From the NCBI GenBank assembly GCA_032622095.1, contig CP136066.1, positions 154,219,152 to 154,283,151 on the forward strand: a stretch of DNA of 64,000 bases. Direction: 5' to 3'. The position numbers and the translations under genes were made by a program. This DNA comes from Siphonodentalium dalli. Taxonomy: Eukaryota; Mollusca; Scaphopoda; Gadilida; Siphonodentaliidae. The notes under the pieces are model-generated. The model had not been told where the DNA came from and made no database searches. It saw only the letters and a program-made list of their open reading frames with translations. Positions 45,579 to 57,639 of this stretch are shown here, in pieces; the first letter of the stretch is position 1; each line of letters begins with the position of its first letter.

Positions 45579-46548
45579 AGTCCATCCAACAACTAGGTTC
45601 AATTGGATGTTTTGGGATTATATGCCGCGTTTGATGGTGCATTGAGAATTAAAGGTATTAACACAAAGACCACACATTAACAATATACATCATCATGGAA
45701 TAATAGGTATTACTCGGTCGTTTCCTTGGTTTTCGCGTTGTCGCCCTGTCAGACCATCGGCGTCTTTAAAGTAAAATGTGGCAGAATAAGCTTACTATCT
45801 GCATGTCCCTCTTGCTAAACAACTATATAACCCGCGGTTGCCTGTCGTGCATAGATATGAGTCAAGATTGGCCAGAAATTCAGAATTTCGCATGTGAAGA
45901 AACGAAAGTGCGGCAAAGTTCCAAGTCCATTCAAGATGGATATTTGTGGTACATATATTCAAAGGAAGAGCTATAACAGTTTTAAAATTACTTTTCAACT
46001 GAAGACAAACATGTTGGAAATTTACACTTCCTAATCAGTGACGGGTGACCCCCCCCCCCCCCCCCCCCCAAACTTTTGTCAAAATGTTCCACAGGGGTGA
46101 GTAACAGGGTGTCGTGTAGGAATTTTCCAACACTTGGAAAGCTTAATGCCAAGATACTAGGATTTTTGCCCTTCAAAATGTTTCACACCGGGACAAACCA
46201 TGGTCGGCCATGGTCCTGATCCCTCCCCCGTGACCAACCAATCAATTTAAGAAAAACAAATCGGGGTCTGAATTTGTCTGGAGTTAGACCACTATCTATA
46301 GATGTTAGGGTTTAGAATTTTCGGGTTCAGATCTCAAAGTTGGGGGAAATCGGAGCCCAACAGGGGGGGGGTGGGGTGCAAATGGAATTAAGCAAACTTG
46401 TGAGTTTGGTCTGGTTCAATGGGGGTGAGGTTGAAAATTACAAGGTGGTCCCATCCCCTCTTGCCATGCCCCTGTTCCCAATCCACTTCGTGAGTTCGAA
46501 ACGGTAGACATTCATAAATTTATATCGTTATGCACCTAATACGCACAT
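45579..46548. other. Unassigned stretch with a 21-C homopolymer
   Basis: A run of 21 C lies at 46049-46069. Around it, AACACTTGGAAAG and GGGGTG-rich phrases resemble 56440-56570, suggesting another diverged repeat. No gene is supported. Confidence 0.4.
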
Positions 46549-46970
46549 GATTCGATAGCGAAAGATACTTAATCGGGGTTCACGATTAGATAGCGATTGT
46601 TATTCAAACATAGTAACAGGTGACACGCGAGGTTAGGATTCCATTTCGAAATTAGTATCCTGAGTTAATCGGAAGGGTGGTAACTCTATACAGAACATAC
46701 TTTGACGAAATAACCGAGATTTGTATGAAAGAATTTACACCACAATTTATCAACTTTGGTCAAATATAAGTCAAATTCTCCTGATGGGTGGGTGGTCGGT
46801 CTTGGATGAGGTTTGGGGAACGCTCTGTAAAAGCACTTCTTCAAACATCTGCGCTATTTCGTCAATAATCCTAGCCTCAATCCTAACCTCGCGTGCCACG
46901 TGTTATTGCGATTTAATATCAATCGCTATCTAATCGTGAACCCCGATTAAGTATCTTTCGCTATCCAATT
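46549..46970. mobile_element. Fold-back family F, copy 2
   Basis: 50 bp terminal inverted repeats (46549-46598 and 46921-46970) match at 48 of 50 positions by eye: AATCGCTATCTAATCGTGAA, CCCCGATTAAGTATCTTTCG, CTATC. A subterminal pair ACGCGAGGTTAGGATT / AATCCTAACCTCGCGT also matches. The interior is 320 bp and non-coding. Confidence 0.88.
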
Positions 46971-47007
46971 GTCTACTTTGTGACATCGCGTCAGTATATC
47001 ACACCGG

Positions 47008-47210
47008 GAACTTAGGAAAGTGATTTCAGTGTCAATATTGGGAACTAAGGAAAGTGATGGGTGGTTTCAGTGTCAAATTTGGGAACTTAGGAAAGTGATG
47101 GGTGGTTTCATTGTCAATTTGGGGAACTTATATAGGAAAGTGATGGGTGGTCTTTTGTCAATTTGGGGAATTTTAGGAAAGTGATGGGTGGTTTTTTAGT
47201 GTAAATTGGG
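47008..47210 (+). repeat. Five tandem ~40-45 bp units (GGAAAGTGATGGGTGG)
   Basis: Units of GGGAACTTAGGAAAGTGATG plus GGTGGTTTCAGTGTCAATTT recur five times with small indels, ending in a G run of ~16 at 47205-47222. Confidence 0.9.
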
Positions 47211-49365
47211 GGGGGGGGGGGGGTTGTGGACCTATATGTCATAGTACATTTCCGACTATAGAAATTATTTGGATGACAACCTATAATGAGATTGTACTCG
47301 CACGATGAATATTTTACAGAATATTTACAGAATATTTGCAAAATACACTCATGTTATCTATGAGCGATGTAAGCGATGGTAATTATAATGGAAATGAGTT
47401 CATGCATATAGGGGATGGTGCCATAAATGGTCGGATTTAGTGTACATTTCCCCTTTAAATCTGTCTACAATGACCATGCCGTGATAACATTGGTAATACA
47501 AGAGCGGCATATTGAACTCGGGTCGGCCATTGGTCTCGCGTGATCAGCGTTCTGTGACAAGTTGTTTCCATCTTTTTCAAACTTCAATTTATATTTTATA
47601 CCGTTCTGTTTGCTATCTTTTACAATATGGTGTCTGGTCTGGATCTTTTGCAACATTTTCCTAAATAAGATAATATATAGAGGCTATACGAACTAAGATT
47701 ATTGCATGCCATCCCGCTTAATTTTCGCACCCCCAAATCACAGTATATCAAATTTATGCCATATTATATACAATTTAAAAGAGGAAGCTCCAAAACATTT
47801 GCATAGTCAACTTATCGGGTGTAATAAACTGTGAACATGTTTTTGTTGATGTATTGACGTGTTTTCTGTGCTTAAGTTTCATATGGACTGTATTGCGAAG
47901 ATAACTTTTTTCAATGGAAGGGGAATAACTATATATCTTAGTTTGAATTTTGTGGCATTCATGGAGCGAGACGGGGCAAATGTTTCCATGATTTCAGCTA
48001 TTTTCTATTTCTCTATGGGCACCTTCTGAGACACAGACGTTCCAAATGGTGATGACTTATAGTATTTTAATCATAGTTTACGTCATAGATTGTTATGAAA
48101 ACCGTATATCAAGGCACTATAAAAAATAATCGGTGATTCGAAAATTTAAATGTTTAAATTACTTGTTCATTCGGGTAACTGAAAGTTGTGGTTCAACGCG
48201 GGATTATCATGCACATGTGACTATTTGTCACTGCACATGTGACTATTTGTCACATATTATCCATTCAAATTACCGAATTTTAATGGTTGAATGTGTGTAA
48301 TAGACTCCCCTTGAGAATTATATCACATAATCACCGAAACGAATTGATTTGGCCTATAAAAGAGTAGGATATGTCTGTCTGTCCGTCTTTTTTCGCGCTT
48401 TTTTCCACAGACCCCCGGACCGATTTCAACAAAATGTGCTGTGGTGATTAGCGGTACACCGGCGGATGTTATTATGGTGTTAGTTTTTTTTTATTTCTAT
48501 TTAAAAACAAAATAAATTAAATTTTTTTTAAATAGTAAAATAAATGTTTTTGGTTAAGCAAAAAAAAAATTAAAATTAAAATTTTGTCTTTAAATTTTAA
48601 ATAAATTAATTTTTTTTTTTTTTAAATCTAAAATATGCGCGAAGCTGAGTAAAGGCTCCCGGAGGGAGAATGCTGTTTCAGCAAGTATGATTATGTTTGT
48701 TGACATTAGGTGACAAGATAACAATTAACAAGTTAATCAATGAATCAATAAAGACTGTTTATCCCTTCTAATAACATTATGAGACATTAAAACTTGATCT
48801 ATAGATAAAGAATGTCATTGATTGTGGGTATATATTGACGCCATTGTTCGTGAAATGTAGTTCGCGTGATGACCTTCACCCACTCTTTCGAACAGATATT
48901 GTTTACACTATATATTCATTCATAAATTCAGTCGTAGAATTTGGCTGTTGATAAGTTGTAGTTGCCGGAAGAAAGACTACTTTATTCAGAACTATATATC
49001 GGAGCCGCAATGGTAAAATTCATGTATAGGCCTATCTGAGTTTGGAAGACACAAAACAGTATGTGCACATGTGTGTTGAAGTTTATAGTAAACAAAAACC
49101 GAACAAAACAGAAAACGAAGGTCATCTAGCATATATTCTAGATTCCGCGAACGATAACTCGGACGATAACTTTGACAGCGTCAGTGCTTCCAAGTGGGCA
49201 TGTGGGGCTATACGCTATATATATGACCGCTGTATACGTTATAGAAGAAACTAAATGTTTTTCATAGACGTCATTGGTAACGTTTTGTCACGCCATATAT
49301 TTATTTTGGACCTCCATTTTGGAGAAGAATATGCATAGTTCATATAAATGTAACAGAAATACACA
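47211..49365. other. Unassigned stretch with repeat relics
   Basis: 47412-47459 is the TGTACACTAAATCCG-type end shared with 31.6 and 33.7 kb. 47741-47955 is a diverged relative of MITE family 2. A 22 bp unit (GCACATGTGACTATTTGTCA...) is duplicated at 48211-48254. 48487-48640 is almost pure A/T. 48370-48470 contains CTGTCTGTCCGTC and CCCCCGGACCGATTTCAAC, another common tandem-repeat opening. Confidence 0.5.
49030..49254 (+). other. Candidate exon-like open frame
   Basis: After a TATAG at 49029, an open frame reads AYLSLEDTKQYVHMCVEVYS, then an acidic stretch DSANDNSDDNFDSVSASKW and stops after YDRCIRYRRN at 49252-49254. No ATG opens the region, so it would need a spliced donor upstream. Composition looks protein-like, but no homologue is recognised and no other exon is found nearby. 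It may be chance. Confidence 0.2.
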
Positions 49366-49881
49366 GTGTGTTTGCGGAGTGGGTATGCTGTTAAAATATT
49401 CACCTCCGTCAAAAACCGCCATAAACAGAAAGAATAGTAAAATATAGACAGACCTTGTTCTTACACCAATCAGAAATATGGCATAAACAGTATGTTATTG
49501 TCAATTTTTCCCGTTTGTTATGTAAACAAAAGCAAACAACGTTACGTTACCTGTCTTTTGTTTTGATCCGGGTATGGTGAACATAAAGAACGTTATTTGT
49601 TACTGTTTTCCTGATGTGGAAATAATAAAAAGCGTTTATATCATTTGTGTGTGATTAACCAATATAATTGCGCTGTGTTATGTAAACAGAAGCACAACTT
49701 CTGTAACACGAGCAGGCTCTTGTTTACGTACACCATCGTACGTCTTGACGACACTATACTATTTACGCGCTGATTATGTTTGGCATATGAACAAAACTAC
49801 ATATATTTTAATATTCCTTCTGTTGATGGCGATTTGAACAAATGTGAATATTTCTGCAACGAACGCCGCCCTTGCCTTTAA
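49366..49881 (-). mobile_element. TTAA-flanked MITE family 1, copy 3 (reverse orientation)
   Basis: Reverse copy of 21507-22015. It ends GAACGCCGCCCTTGCCT-TTAA at 49878-49881 and starts near TTTGCGGAGTGGGTATGCTG, where the terminal repeat is eroded. It contains the same TGTTACGTAAACAGAAGCAC-like and ACGCGCTGATTATGTTTGGC blocks. Confidence 0.85.
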
Positions 49882-50115
49882 GTGTATATCGCTATCTAAT
49901 CATGAACCCCCATTAAGTGTATTTCGCTATCTAATCATGAACCCCGATAAAGTGTATTTCGCTATCTAATCATGAACCCCGATTATGTACAATTCGCTAT
50001 CTAACTGTGAAACCCGATTAAGTATAATTCGCTATCTAATCGTGAACCACGATTAAGTATATTTCGCTATTTAATCGTGAACCCCGATTAAGTATCTTTC
50101 GCTATATAATCGTGT
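49882..50115 (+). repeat. Seven tandem ~34 bp units derived from fold-back F terminal repeat
   Basis: Units of TTCGCTATCTAATCRTGAAC plus CCCGATTAAGTATA are repeated seven times. The same sequence is the terminal inverted repeat at 46549-46598 and 46921-46970 and an internal arm of 41276-42006. The unit itself contains TTAA, and the MITE at 49366-49881 abuts the array exactly at that TTAA. Confidence 0.92.
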
Positions 50116-50217
50116 GCGTTTTGTCTGTATCTGTCGACCTATACTTTACTTTGGTCCCCCGTGACAGGCAAAGCAAACTATGTGGGGATTTGAAATGATG
50201 CTTGTGTTCTGTTCAGG

Positions 50218-50350
50218 CTGTGCTTCTGATACCACAATCATGCAAGTGATACCCATTAAAAATGAACAGGAGGATGCTCGTATCCCGGTCCCACAGTGGC
50301 CTGAGTTGAGGCGCCCCTGTCTTGGACTCTTGTTGTGGAAACTTCACTAA
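50218..50350 (+). other. Candidate 3'-terminal exon-like segment
   Basis: CTTGTGTTCTGTTCAG (ending 50217) is a good splice-acceptor sequence. It is followed by an open frame CASDTTIMQVIPIKNEQEDA, RIPVPQWPELRRPCLGLLLW, KLH and a stop near 50348. No partner exon or homologue is recognised, so this remains speculative. The opposite strand is also open across it (50213-50545). Confidence 0.2.
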
Positions 50351-50738
50351 TGGTGTCCAGAGCAGTCTACCTTGCTGCTGTTTACAAATGTCAAGATAAA
50401 AGTAACAAAATACATGTGGCGAATGACCAAACATAGACAAATGTGTTTCATATCGTTTTCTGGTCGAACCGTTAATAACGGCGATAAATCCCAAATAGAA
50501 CAAAATTACACAACACAAGGCGTTGTAATAAATAACAATTGCCACTCTTTGTTGCTACACACTGCTGGAAAAAGGGCCGGTTTTTCTTTTGAAGTGACAA
50601 TTTATAGAACTTACGGTAGATTGTTCGACCTATTGACATGTAGATCACACGGAGGAGAACAGTTGTTAGATTTGAGTTTTATCGGGAAGATTATTTGCCG
50701 CATAAATCTAGTCGGCAGCATTTCTACCATTTGCGAGA

Positions 50739-51602
50739 TTAACCCTGGGTCTTTCTATACTAAATACTCATTGGCGAGTATAGCTCCTTAAGGAAATGTT
50801 CAGACAACTTATTATCTGAACATTTCCCACCAATGAATATGAATCCGTATGTTCTTGGGGATTTTTTGTCTGTCGTCTGATTTTATTACTTGAACACCCC
50901 TCGAAATGAATAACAGACCGTTCCATGCATGTATATATACTACTAGAAGGTGACCCGACTTCGTCCGGGCTTTGACCTTGAATTGGCCATTTTGAAGGTC
51001 AAGGTCAAGTGGGGTCACGATTTGACCAGTCCAAAAACACTGCCCGGACAAAAGAACCTGACAAACGTGCCGGTCGAAATCCATCCGGTTTTACCCGATT
51101 TGACCTTGAATTGATAATTTTGAAGGTCAAGGTATGGTCGGGGTCACGATTGTACCCGTCCAAAACAATCAGTGGACAAAAGTAACCCCACGTATCAAAT
51201 TTCGTCGAAATCCCATCAAAATTGGCGATTTGACCTTGAAGTTACCCGATTTCAAGGTCAATGTCACGTCGCACGGGCAAATGAATATGCTTATGAGACT
51301 CGCCATAAGAAAGTACCCCCACATACCAAGTTTCGTCGAAATCCCGTGATATTCGGGCGTTTGACCTTGAAATGACCCGATTTCAAGGTCAAGGTCACGT
51401 CGAACGGACAAATTAATATGCCTATGTTCGTCCCCGGCCGAAAATACCCCCACGTACCAATTTTCATCGAAATCGGCTGGGCCATTTTCGAGTCCATCGA
51501 TTACACACAAACAGACAGATACACACACACACACACAGATCTTTCAAAATATATAATAGATAAAACTGAATGGGAGAATCCAATCAGTACAGAAAGGGTA
51601 AA
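50739..51602. mobile_element. TTAA-flanked MITE family 3, copy 3, carrying an inserted tandem repeat
   Basis: The left end is TTAACCCTGGGTCTTTCTAT and the right end AGTACAGAAAGGGTAA. The palindrome core is shortened (GGAAATGTTCAGA...TCTGAACATTTCC, 50793-50827). Family sequence continues to ~50935 (GAATAACAGACCGTTCC) and resumes at ~51565 (AACTGAATGGGAGAATCC); everything between is the repeat annotated at 50941-51560. Confidence 0.8.
50941..51560. repeat. Nested repeat with ~110 bp units (ACCTTGAA...CAAGGTCA)
   Basis: It opens ACTAGAAGGTGACCCGACTT and closes with a CA microsatellite and TTTCAAAATATATAATAGAT. Inside are five to six diverged units with TTTGACCTTGAA, TTCAAGGTCAAGGTCA and CCCCACGTACCAAxTTTCxTCGAAATC. 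Overlapping open frames on both strands (51134-51534) are repeat artefacts. The pattern is widespread in mollusc-type genomes. Confidence 0.8.
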
Positions 51603-53489
51603 ACTGACTCCTTAGTCTGCAGGTACTCCGACCATCATACCCGGTCGGAAATAACTCAACTACTCTTAGTCTGCACTTCGTCCATGAACCGACAGACCGA
51701 CCCCCACACACACGAGGGTTAACTTCAGAAGTAAATGCCATAAAAACAAGCATGTTTATTTTACCACGATGATGCATAGACGCGACCGGCTGTTATTACA
51801 AATGAAATCTTCTGTAACAGAACACCGTTAGATAGCCGCAACAGGCTTTGGCCAAATTATCCGACTTATCTCAGTATTTTTAATTTTCGGACATTAGCCG
51901 CTGTTTGACCTCATATGATCCGGTCGAGCCTTCAGCCATGAAGCAATCAGAAATTCAATATTGCACGAGCATTCTCTAACGCGCATAGAAATATGCGGTT
52001 TTCGTTTTGAGTTCATTAACAACACCCGGACGTCACTCTGACCAGTCTCGCAACAATTTATTTCATTGCACTGACCACAATATTTAGCACGTGTTTTCAC
52101 TCAGGGATGGCGTGCAATACGCGGCTCTTTTAAGATAAACGAACGAAAAGAGATAGTGCCTGGTAGATATATAATCCACCAAAACATGTGGCAAGGTTGT
52201 GTTGAAGGAAGAAAAACCCCATAATGTCGATGCATGAACGGAACTGAGGTATTTTCTGCAGTCTGTTGCCAGTGCATCTTCAAATGACCACGCCAGCCTG
52301 TTCTTCTGAAAATAAGCTCATATTGAACTTATTTCAAAAACACAAATAAGCCCATATAAGCATTTTACTTTTTTACGCTCTATATGAACATAAATCGACT
52401 AAATAGACGAATGCTCGTTACAATGCGTTTTCGCTGTGGCCCGCGTCACAAAACGGAATAACGGATAAAAAAAGTCCAATATGAACCAATTTTAACGAGG
52501 ATATGGTGCAAACGTCGCTGATCAAAACAATTGTCATAAGACCAAGATAACGCACATTATACAGCATTTATATGTAGGTCAGTTTCGTGTTATAACTTTG
52601 TTTACCAGCACCTGCATATGCCCCACCACCGGTACATTCTCACTTCCATGTATATTATTTAAGAAAGTTAAAAAAAAAATCACTTGACTCATAAAGTGCA
52701 GTGATATGTGTTCCATCGATAGCATGGTGGGACAGGAAGTCGTACTGTGCACTGCAATTGCCGTTCAGCATCCAATGATACTGGTTACTAATTTACTGTC
52801 GATGTGTGATCGCTTATATGTCTGCTGTATCCGGCGCATCCCATGGATGCATTCGTCTGATGAAGTATAACCTCGGTTTGTGTTGCTGTCAAAAGAAGGT
52901 CATGCAGATACAAACCCAATTGTATTAAATTTTGCGCATTTGCAAATGTTTCCCATCTTTTGTTGTATTCTTCTGTATATCCAGCAATTGTATCTGATAG
53001 CATTTATACAGGTTCATTCTATCCCCCGAATTTACGTGTAATTGCACTCTCGTGTAGATCTTATAGCTCAAGTTTCGATAGTATATAACATAACACAAAC
53101 CAGAAAGCACTTTCAAGTTAACAGAACGCGGCCTTTAATTTGGTATTTATTCAATAATACATTTATAAAGCTTTAATACATTGTCAAAGAATAAAACCAG
53201 TTTTGATTGACGCCCCCTCCCATGGCGCCTGACACATGGATATTACTATATATATAGACGATCATCATTTTTATCATGCAACAACCCAATTATTGAAAAC
53301 TCCCCACTGTCATCATATCGCCACTTCGTCTGTCCCCTCTGGTCTTCTATTTTCTCCTCCCCTATCCCTCTCTCTCCCTCCTGCTATCCCTAACAGTATA
53401 CCTTCTCCCTTTTCTTCTTTCGGTTATATATCTCTATTTAACCTTTAAAAAACATTATTTCCAACCCTTCCAGTCTGACCTATACCCCT
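51603..53489. other. Unassigned stretch with one dispersed repeat
   Basis: 52300-52505 (AAAATAAGCTCATATTGAAC, ACGCTCTATATGAACAT, GTTTTCGCTGTGGCCCGCGT, AGTCCAATATGAACC) is related to 60945-61400 and to 14450-14515. The rest has no supported feature; 53240-53450 is pyrimidine-rich and may belong to the LINE 3' UTR that follows. Confidence 0.45.
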
Positions 53490-53692
53490 CCCTCACTTAT
53501 TGGGGACGGGCATGTATCCAAAGAGGAGAAGACTTTATATAAGCCCTCGGGCTTGTTGTCTGATCCTCGTTTCCATACATTAACTCTTCTATTTTGCCTA
53601 TATGTGTCATCTGTATATTATGTTATTTGTTTGGATTTGGAAATTGTTTACATCAAAGCATAAGACCAATAAAATGGAATCAATAGTGACAT
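53490..53692 (+). repeat. LINE 3' UTR fragment
   Basis: AAGAGGAGAAGACTTTATAT, AAGCCCTCGGGCTTGTTGTC and TGATCCTCGTTTCC, ending ACCAATAAAATGGAATCAA, match the layout of CR1-type LINE 3' untranslated regions common in molluscs. No coding part is retained. Confidence 0.65.
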
Positions 53693-53696
53693 GCTT

Positions 53697-53895
53697 TTAA
53701 CCCGTTCTTGGCTAAATACCCATTTACGAGTAGTTCACGTTGGAATTCAGAGTTCCGATAATAAATTCAACAAACGGCCATTATTATATAATCATTTCTC
53801 ACAAATCAATAGTAATCATTCTGCACTCGTATTTTATGTTCGTCTGCTTATATTTCCCGAACACCCCTTCAGAAGAATGCTAGACTATTCTATAA
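53697..53895 (+). mobile_element. TTAA MITE family 3, copy 4 (decayed)
   Basis: It begins TTAACCCGTTCTTGGCTAAATA and continues AGTAGTTCACGTTGG, AATAAATTCAACAAACGGCC, CACTCGTATTTTATGTTCGTCTGC and GAACACCCCTTCAGAAGAAT, parallel to the family consensus. The right end is lost. It begins only five bases after the LINE 3' end. Confidence 0.6.
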
Positions 53896-56579
53896 TGTGG
53901 ATTAAAATAAAATAACAGTTACAGCTGAATATAATTCACCAGATGACAAATGGCACTCCCCTGCACACTGTATATAAGTGAGCTGTGTCCAGCGGTTGCT
54001 ATCGTATACAGATGATTTTGTTGGACGTTTGACCTACATAACCACAATTGCGCATGGTCGAGGGCTCTTCTTCATAATTGCTTTATGACCAACAATATAA
54101 CATAATCAGCGATAACCTCTTCTGGCGAACGAACTGAAATTATATCCACTCTCCAAAAAGAACGGGATGCAATAATGTTGGATAAAATAACCTAATTTGA
54201 ATCTTTGGTATCAACTTCATTAATTTCCATTGCGATTTTCTATATTATGATCACATAAAAGTCATGCTATCGTCAAAACCGGCCGACCACGTGCACTCCA
54301 GCTTATTCAAAGTACCTAGAGGTCGAACCAATACATGCTCGTATTATCCGTCTTAGAGTTCCTTCGTTTTTGTTGATACGGGAATCTTGTATTGCTGCAA
54401 ACCGTCAATAACGCGCGATGAGTCACTTGGTGGTATAATTGTGCGCAACGTGAGAAATTCGCAAAAATAGCGTACAAAAATTTTAAAAAAATAGTGAATC
54501 ATAAGATAACTTATGGTAATGATTTCAACGCCGTAGATATGTCGGACAGTTATACCAACATTGAACCTTCAAATTTAAATTTAAGGAAGGTCATCAGAGG
54601 ACCGGAAACGTTTTGTTCTTTCCCAGGTGATTAATTGGGAGTGCAAAATAGAAATACGATTTTCAGAAGATTATCAAGCAGCATATAACCGACATGTCGA
54701 ATGTTAGCAGACAGCGGGATTCGACAAGTGCTGGCCGCCGGCCATTCGAAAATTCTTTACCAAATAGTATTGAAAAGTGTAAATTACCATCTATTTAAAA
54801 CTAACGCCACATTTGTCTCATTGATCCTGAGGCAACAGTGAATGAATAAATCAGCTGAAGCAACCAGTGAGCGTTATTGACGCAAACCCTCGCCACGATG
54901 AATTAGAAACCAATTGTAAATACTCTAACGGAGAAATAGTGACCTCAGAATGACCACGCTTCGGCTGACCACACATGACCTTAAAGCGAAGTCTCGTGAC
55001 CTTTCCCAGGACACGATACGTACTGAAGTAACTCCACGCCGTTGGTGATGAAACAGTCGTTGTAATTTCGCGGCGGAATGCGTGTCAATGACCATTGTTT
55101 GCGGCTTGTAATGTCAGCCTCTGTAACAATCGTTCCGAGAATAACCCCGATCGAACCTAGCCTGACATGACCTTAATTTATACGATATAAAACACAAGAA
55201 CAAATATTCTATTCAACAGGCGGGTCATTCACTTGGAACATGTATTTATTTTAATTTTCTCGAAACAATTCAGTCACCCGCAATTAGACGGTCATAAGAG
55301 GCTGACCGGGCAGGTGGTATTGTTCAAGCATTCACCGTCCGTAATCACGGTATGGGAACATAAATTCGAATTGAAATATTATCCTGTGAAATCTGCATGG
55401 CTACTATGACTCAGACCCATAGCCATTGTTTTACACATACTGTACTTGTGAAGTGTTTTCGTAGAATTCGTTGTTCGTTTTTCGCTTCTTTGCTGGTATA
55501 ATATCAGTTACAGTTAATTGTGATATTATTAATGTTGTGTGAATAAATAATTAAGGCACTGCACATTGATTTGTCGTTAAAAGTTTTAGTTAAAACTATA
55601 ATATGAAAAAAATCTCAATTTTAACATGCATTTGTAATGATATGATAACTGAAGAATCGATCGCTGACACCAAAAACAACTAATACTTTAATCACAAAAT
55701 ACAACGAAAAAAAACTCAATTTCCAGAACTTCTAGCCAGTAGGACATATATAACTTTATTATTTCCAAATCAGTGGCAAATTTCCAAATTTCAATGACTG
55801 ACTTCACAATGTTGTTTAAAGATTTCAGCAATATATTCAAATTAGACTACAAAACCACAGAATTGAGTGTGTACGCTATGACGCATAGTCTATATGCCCG
55901 GATATGTGATTCTATTGAATAAACTACCACAAAAAGGCGAGAAATTCGGAAACACTGAATGCATTAAAAACATTTCTGAACGCCGGAGTTACTGAACGAC
56001 CGAGGTATTTTGAATTTGAATTTACAAGATTGAGCCAAATACAACAGTGTCTTAATTCTCCGCATTTGGGTCATCGCAAATTTCTGCCAGCCATGTATGT
56101 GCGAGCACTTCAGTTAGCCAATACATATTAAAATCCATCTATAATATTAATAATTATATAGGATGTGGTTGTTACCTATATACAATCACAAAATGTCGGG
56201 TCTGTCCGAGTTATGAAGTTCTGCATCCAGGGACGTGGTGACATGTGGCGGGTTGTTTCATCATCCAACTTTGGTTAAAAGTTTCAACAGTTGGAAATGC
56301 CATGCCTGGCTCACCATCAATAGAAAATGTTCACATAAAAATATAATAGGTTGAAAGTATTCTGATAATAAAATTTTCCCACCCGTATTCAGTGTGCAAC
56401 TTTTTTATATTATATATAAACCAAAAGTCGTATATTTTCCTATTTTCGGTCACCTTGTATAGGGGTGTCAGGTTGGAAATTTATAACACTTGGAAAGTTT
56501 GTGGTACCAGTTGTAAAATTCAAACTTAATGGGGAGGGGTGCAAATGGTATTTTTCCAAGTTGAAAATGTGGTATGTTT
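53896..56579. other. Unassigned stretch, 2.7 kb
   Basis: I see no gene, no long repeat and no structured element here. Local GC is slightly higher around 54950-55150. 56440-56570 resembles 46070-46140 (AACACTTGGAAAG). Confidence 0.4.
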
Positions 56580-56700
56580 CAAATTCAATTCAATTCAATT
56601 TATTAGATACTCTCATCGTATAACAATTCCTATTGAGAAGACATTTGTTAGTGCATGCAATTCACAATGATATGTATGACTATATGAATATATTGGGAAT
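56580..56700 (-). repeat. LINE 3' terminus with (AATTG)n tail
   Basis: On the minus strand it reads ...ACGATGAGAGTATCTAATAA ATTGAATTGAATTGAATTTG. An AATAAA-like signal followed by TTGAATTG repeats is the usual end of one mollusc LINE clade. No coding sequence remains. Confidence 0.65.
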
Positions 56701-57099
56701 TAAACGGGATATTTGTGTATTCATAAGAAAGGTTGGCGTAATTTGGCAGCCAAGTGTATAGATTTCGTCCGGGGATGGGGGTGGGTGGAGGGGGGGGGGT
56801 TTGTTAATCATCAGGAGTGGTTTATCTCACGCTGGGCCTTTTTGATAAATATTGATAGTTTTTTCATGGCTTTCGTACCTCTTGAGTTAAAAAGATGTGT
56901 AGTTCGAACTTTCAAGTCGGACATCCCCCATCGGACGCATGTCGCAGTGATGTTCTGGCACTATTGCCATCAAAATGAACTTCTGTGTACATTAAGCCGT
57001 TGGTAACTTGGAATTCTATGAACAACATGATTGAATTTTTCATGTGAAAAACAAACTAACCAGGGCAGAGAAAATCATCAGGGGAGTTTACAAATGCAT

Positions 57100-57340
57100 T
57101 TACCCGCTCTGAACTAAAGCATCATTGATGAGTAGTTATCCCATAGGAAATGTTCAGATAATGTAAGTTCACTTGAACTTACTATCTAAACAATTCCCTC
57201 AATAAATAGGGCTCCTTCTGCACTTTTATAAATCTGTCGTCAACTTGTATCACCTTGACATCCCTCCAAATGAATAATAGATCATTCCAATGTTCACTTT
57301 TTAACTGACTGGGAGAATCCATTTGGTACAGAAAGGTTAA
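57100..57340 (-). mobile_element. TTAA MITE family 3, copy 5 (near full length, reverse)
   Basis: It starts TTACCCGCTCTGAACTAAAG and ends TGGTACAGAAAGGTTAA. The palindrome core GGAAATGTTCAGATAATG...TATCTAAACAATTCC sits at 57147-57198. At 241 bp with no insertion, it shows, with the 62570 copy, that the basic family length is ~240 bp. Confidence 0.85.
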
Positions 57341-57639
57341 AATCCAAATTCGACATATAGATCTGTACATGCATACCTATTGACGCGAGAAGTCCACACA
57401 CCAGGTTTGAATATGATCGCACAACTATGCCAATGCCATGATCGGAATAACATATATGTTATAATAATCAATGGATGGTGTGATGAAAAGATGCATAACT
57501 GATCAAAACATATATAGAGCCGAACCCAGATTCGATCTTGGCTTTTATTTTCTTGCAAATAATCTGTATATCAAATTGTATTGTAATATGACTTGGGGTG
57601 TAATAACTACTCTTTAACCCAGCAGGTGTCGCTTTTAAA

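Noticed and set aside
50372-50791. 139-codon plus-strand open frame
   Set aside because: It runs across the left boundary of MITE family 3 at 50739 and has no recognisable domain.
51134-51534. Overlapping open frames of 65-121 codons on both strands
   Set aside because: They follow the ~110 bp tandem repeat period and contain no domain.
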